Positions 62,278-64,000 of a stretch of 64,000 nucleotides of DNA are shown piece by piece. The notes beneath the pieces were generated by a model, which saw only the letters and a program-made list of their open reading frames with translations, was not told the DNA's origin and did no database searches. The DNA is from Adiantum capillus-veneris. Lineage: Eukaryota > Streptophyta > Polypodiopsida > Polypodiales > Pteridaceae. The stretch lies in the NCBI GenBank assembly GCA_014529385.2, contig CM043958.1, positions 118,291,018 to 118,355,017 on the forward strand, given 5' to 3'. Within the stretch, counting starts at the first letter, position 1. The number at the start of each line of letters is the position of its first letter. Position numbers and translations under genes: made by a program.

Positions 62278-64000
62278 ATGGTAACCTGGAATTGTAACGG
62301 GTCACTTCGTCTTGATGTAGGGGCCCTTGAGGATAGCTTCACAAGGAGAGACATCATCTTCTACTCTGAGACGCATCAAGTCCCTGGGCAATCCATGCCA
62401 CAGCTAAGCAGATATAGATGGGAAACAGCCTGCAGACAGGAGACCAAATCGGAACATCGAGGACGGGGCTCAGGGGGAGTGGCAGTTCTATTCAGGGAGG
62501 AGTTGCAACCATTGATATATATAGCACGCAAGGATGAGCATGCTAGGTACATGTGGGTGAGGCTCAGGGCAGAGACGGGCAGATACCTCTACATTGCTAT
62601 CTGTTACTTTCCTAGAGTATATCAGTATATGCATTATCTAGAGGACAATCCCCCTTATAATGACATATGGGAGTTTTCTAAGGATGGTGACATTATCATA
62701 CTAGGGAATTTCAATGCTAGGATTGCCCACCACCAGACAATTTTTATGATACTTCCACGGAAATGCTTAGGGAGCTGGACGTTACAGAGATGGGCCTATC
62801 CAGATTATCACAAGATGAGGAATACACTGAGTATGGCAGATACTTGATAGATATGGGAACCGCACATAAATTGGCCATTTTAAATAGCCTACAAAGATTT
62901 TCGACAGCTGGAGGTTTTACTTGCTTTCCACACCAACATGGTGCCAGCACAATGGATTATGTTATGGCCCAGCCAAGTCTCATTCCATTCTTTCAAGATT
63001 TCATGGTGGGCACTAGGCCGGTTGGAGTAGCAATTGATCATGCTATCTTGTCCCTCACCCTGACGTTTCAATTCAGCACAGTTCCATTAGGAGAGGTCCC
63101 CACACACATCCGGTATACCTTCATGAGGGAGACGGACTCTGTGTATATGGATGAGATATACAGGAAGCTATGCACCCAGGAGCTAGAACGGCCACTAGAT
63201 GAACTCACTCAGATACTGATGGAGACGCTCCATGATGCAGCATCAGAAGCATACCCCCACAGCCAGCCTACACAGAGACAATCTGGGAACATGCCCCAGA
63301 ACAATTGGTATAATGAGGAGTGTAGAGAGATGAGGATCAAGTTACAGAGGGAAGTGCTCATGGGCATTACCACGCATAGACAGTCATGGATTATCTTTCG
63401 CCGCCTAGTGCGACGAAAGAAAAGGGCATATCTATCCCAGCTAGAGCAGGATTTGTATCAGTTATTTATAAGTCAGGACTCTGCCGGACCCACTAGAGAC
63501 ATGCTCGAAGACATGTTCTTTCTTTGTTGCCAAGAGGGTAAGGAAAGCTATTGACAGGATGAAGACAAGGAGAGCACATGATCATGATGGTCTGGTAGCA
63601 GAGCACTCATCCATTCCAGAGATATGCTTGCAGAGCTCCTGGCTATGATGTTTAATCGAGCCATGTATGAAGGCTTCCCTGAGACTTGGAGTATGTCCAC
63701 GATTGTGCCTATTTTCAAGTCAGGAGATCCCATGATTCCCGGGAATTATCGCACCATCATGGTTGGTCACACATTAGCTAGGATGTATGCATCCATTCTT
63801 GAGCAGGAACTGAGTAGATGGGCAGAACGAGAGGGCATAAGAGCACCAGGGCAAGCAGGTTTCAGGAGAGTTTTCTCCACTCTTGACGAGATTCTGACAC
63901 TCACAGCTATTATTGAGGAGGGTAGACACCATGGCAAGAGGATCTATTGTAGCTTTGTGGATTTCTGCAAATCTTTTGACACAGTGCCGAGAGCCATACT
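62278..64000 (+). pseudogene. LINE D ORF2: APE endonuclease, linker and RT start, frameshifted, partial
   Basis: ATG 62278 opens MVTWNCNGSLRLDVGALEDS. Endonuclease motifs seen are WNCNG, FYSETH, GSGGVAVLFREEL, YMWVRLRAETGRYLYIAICY and IIILGNFNARI (N where D is normal in GDFNAR). A frameshift near 62750 moves to 62763-63554, which encodes GGFTCFPHQHGASTMDYVM, VAIDHAILSLT, then the basic linker (RRLVRRKKRAYLSQLEQDL). A further shift or deletion near 63500 leads to IDRMKTRRAHDHDGLVAEH, IVPIFKSGDPMIPGNYRTIM and SFVDFCKSFDTVPRA at the window end. Inactive copy. Confidence 0.88.

Larger units (their letters stand above)
60729..64000 (+). mobile_element. LINE copy D, with 5'UTR, ORF1 and ORF2, runs off right edge
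   Basis: Begins after copy C's (TC)n. A GC-rich 5'UTR (60729-60990, CCCCTGC-type repeats) is followed by GCGTAGAGAGAGA iterons (60995-61282), ORF1 (61358-62247, one frameshift) and ORF2 from 62278 to beyond the window. It belongs to a different subfamily from A and I, and copies F and the 56035 fragment are its relatives. The 3' end is not visible. Confidence 0.88.

Overview
The window looks like a gene-poor, retrotransposon-packed stretch of a land-plant nuclear genome. The reasons are plant-type spliced exons, a chromodomain Ty3 retrotransposon, a Ty1/copia gag fragment, many non-LTR (LINE) copies, long (GA/TC)n tracts and one intron tens of kilobases long. A large-genome non-seed plant such as a fern would fit, but the sequence does not fix the lineage. 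No bacterial features, rRNA, CRISPR array or intact tRNA gene were recognised.

Layout. 1-540 is a broken Ty1/copia gag on the minus strand. 1472-5588 and 7768-11941 are two direct copies of a 4.1-kb repeat that carries exon-like fragments of an unrecognised gene. 11942-16877 is largely anonymous and includes a 162-bp tandem duplication and a (GA)n tract. From 16878 to 56866 lies the only host gene recognised: the 3' part (eight exons, 301 codons plus stop) of a minus-strand gene for an HRQ1-like, DUF1998-containing RecQ-family DNA helicase. Six of its seven visible introns have ordinary size (92 bp to 1.9 kb). The seventh, 19840-56424, is about 36.6 kb and holds most of the mobile elements.

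Inside that intron, minus-strand LINE copies occupy 20.3-23.3 kb and 25.8-33.5 kb, mixed with a chromovirus fragment bearing an inverted LTR palindrome (23.3-24.6 kb). A nearly complete and very young Ty3/chromovirus follows (34369-43067; 1477-bp LTRs that appear to differ at only about two positions; 6-bp flanking repeat). Plus-strand LINE copies (43.9-53.2 kb) and a degenerate non-autonomous LTR element come next. To the right of the helicase exons, three more plus-strand LINE copies form a head-to-tail series running off the window at 64000.

The most striking pattern is how the LINEs are bounded. Nearly every copy begins directly after a (TC)n tract, read in its own sense, and ends in a conserved 3' segment followed by TTTCA repeats and (TC)n. 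Neighbouring copies share these tracts and always point the same way. This suggests a LINE family that targets (TC)n microsatellites, or primes on them, and regenerates them with its own tail, so that each insertion makes a landing site for the next. Several tail-only copies of 90-165 bp obey the same rule. One LINE also carries a 516-bp non-autonomous hAT element with an 8-bp target duplication.
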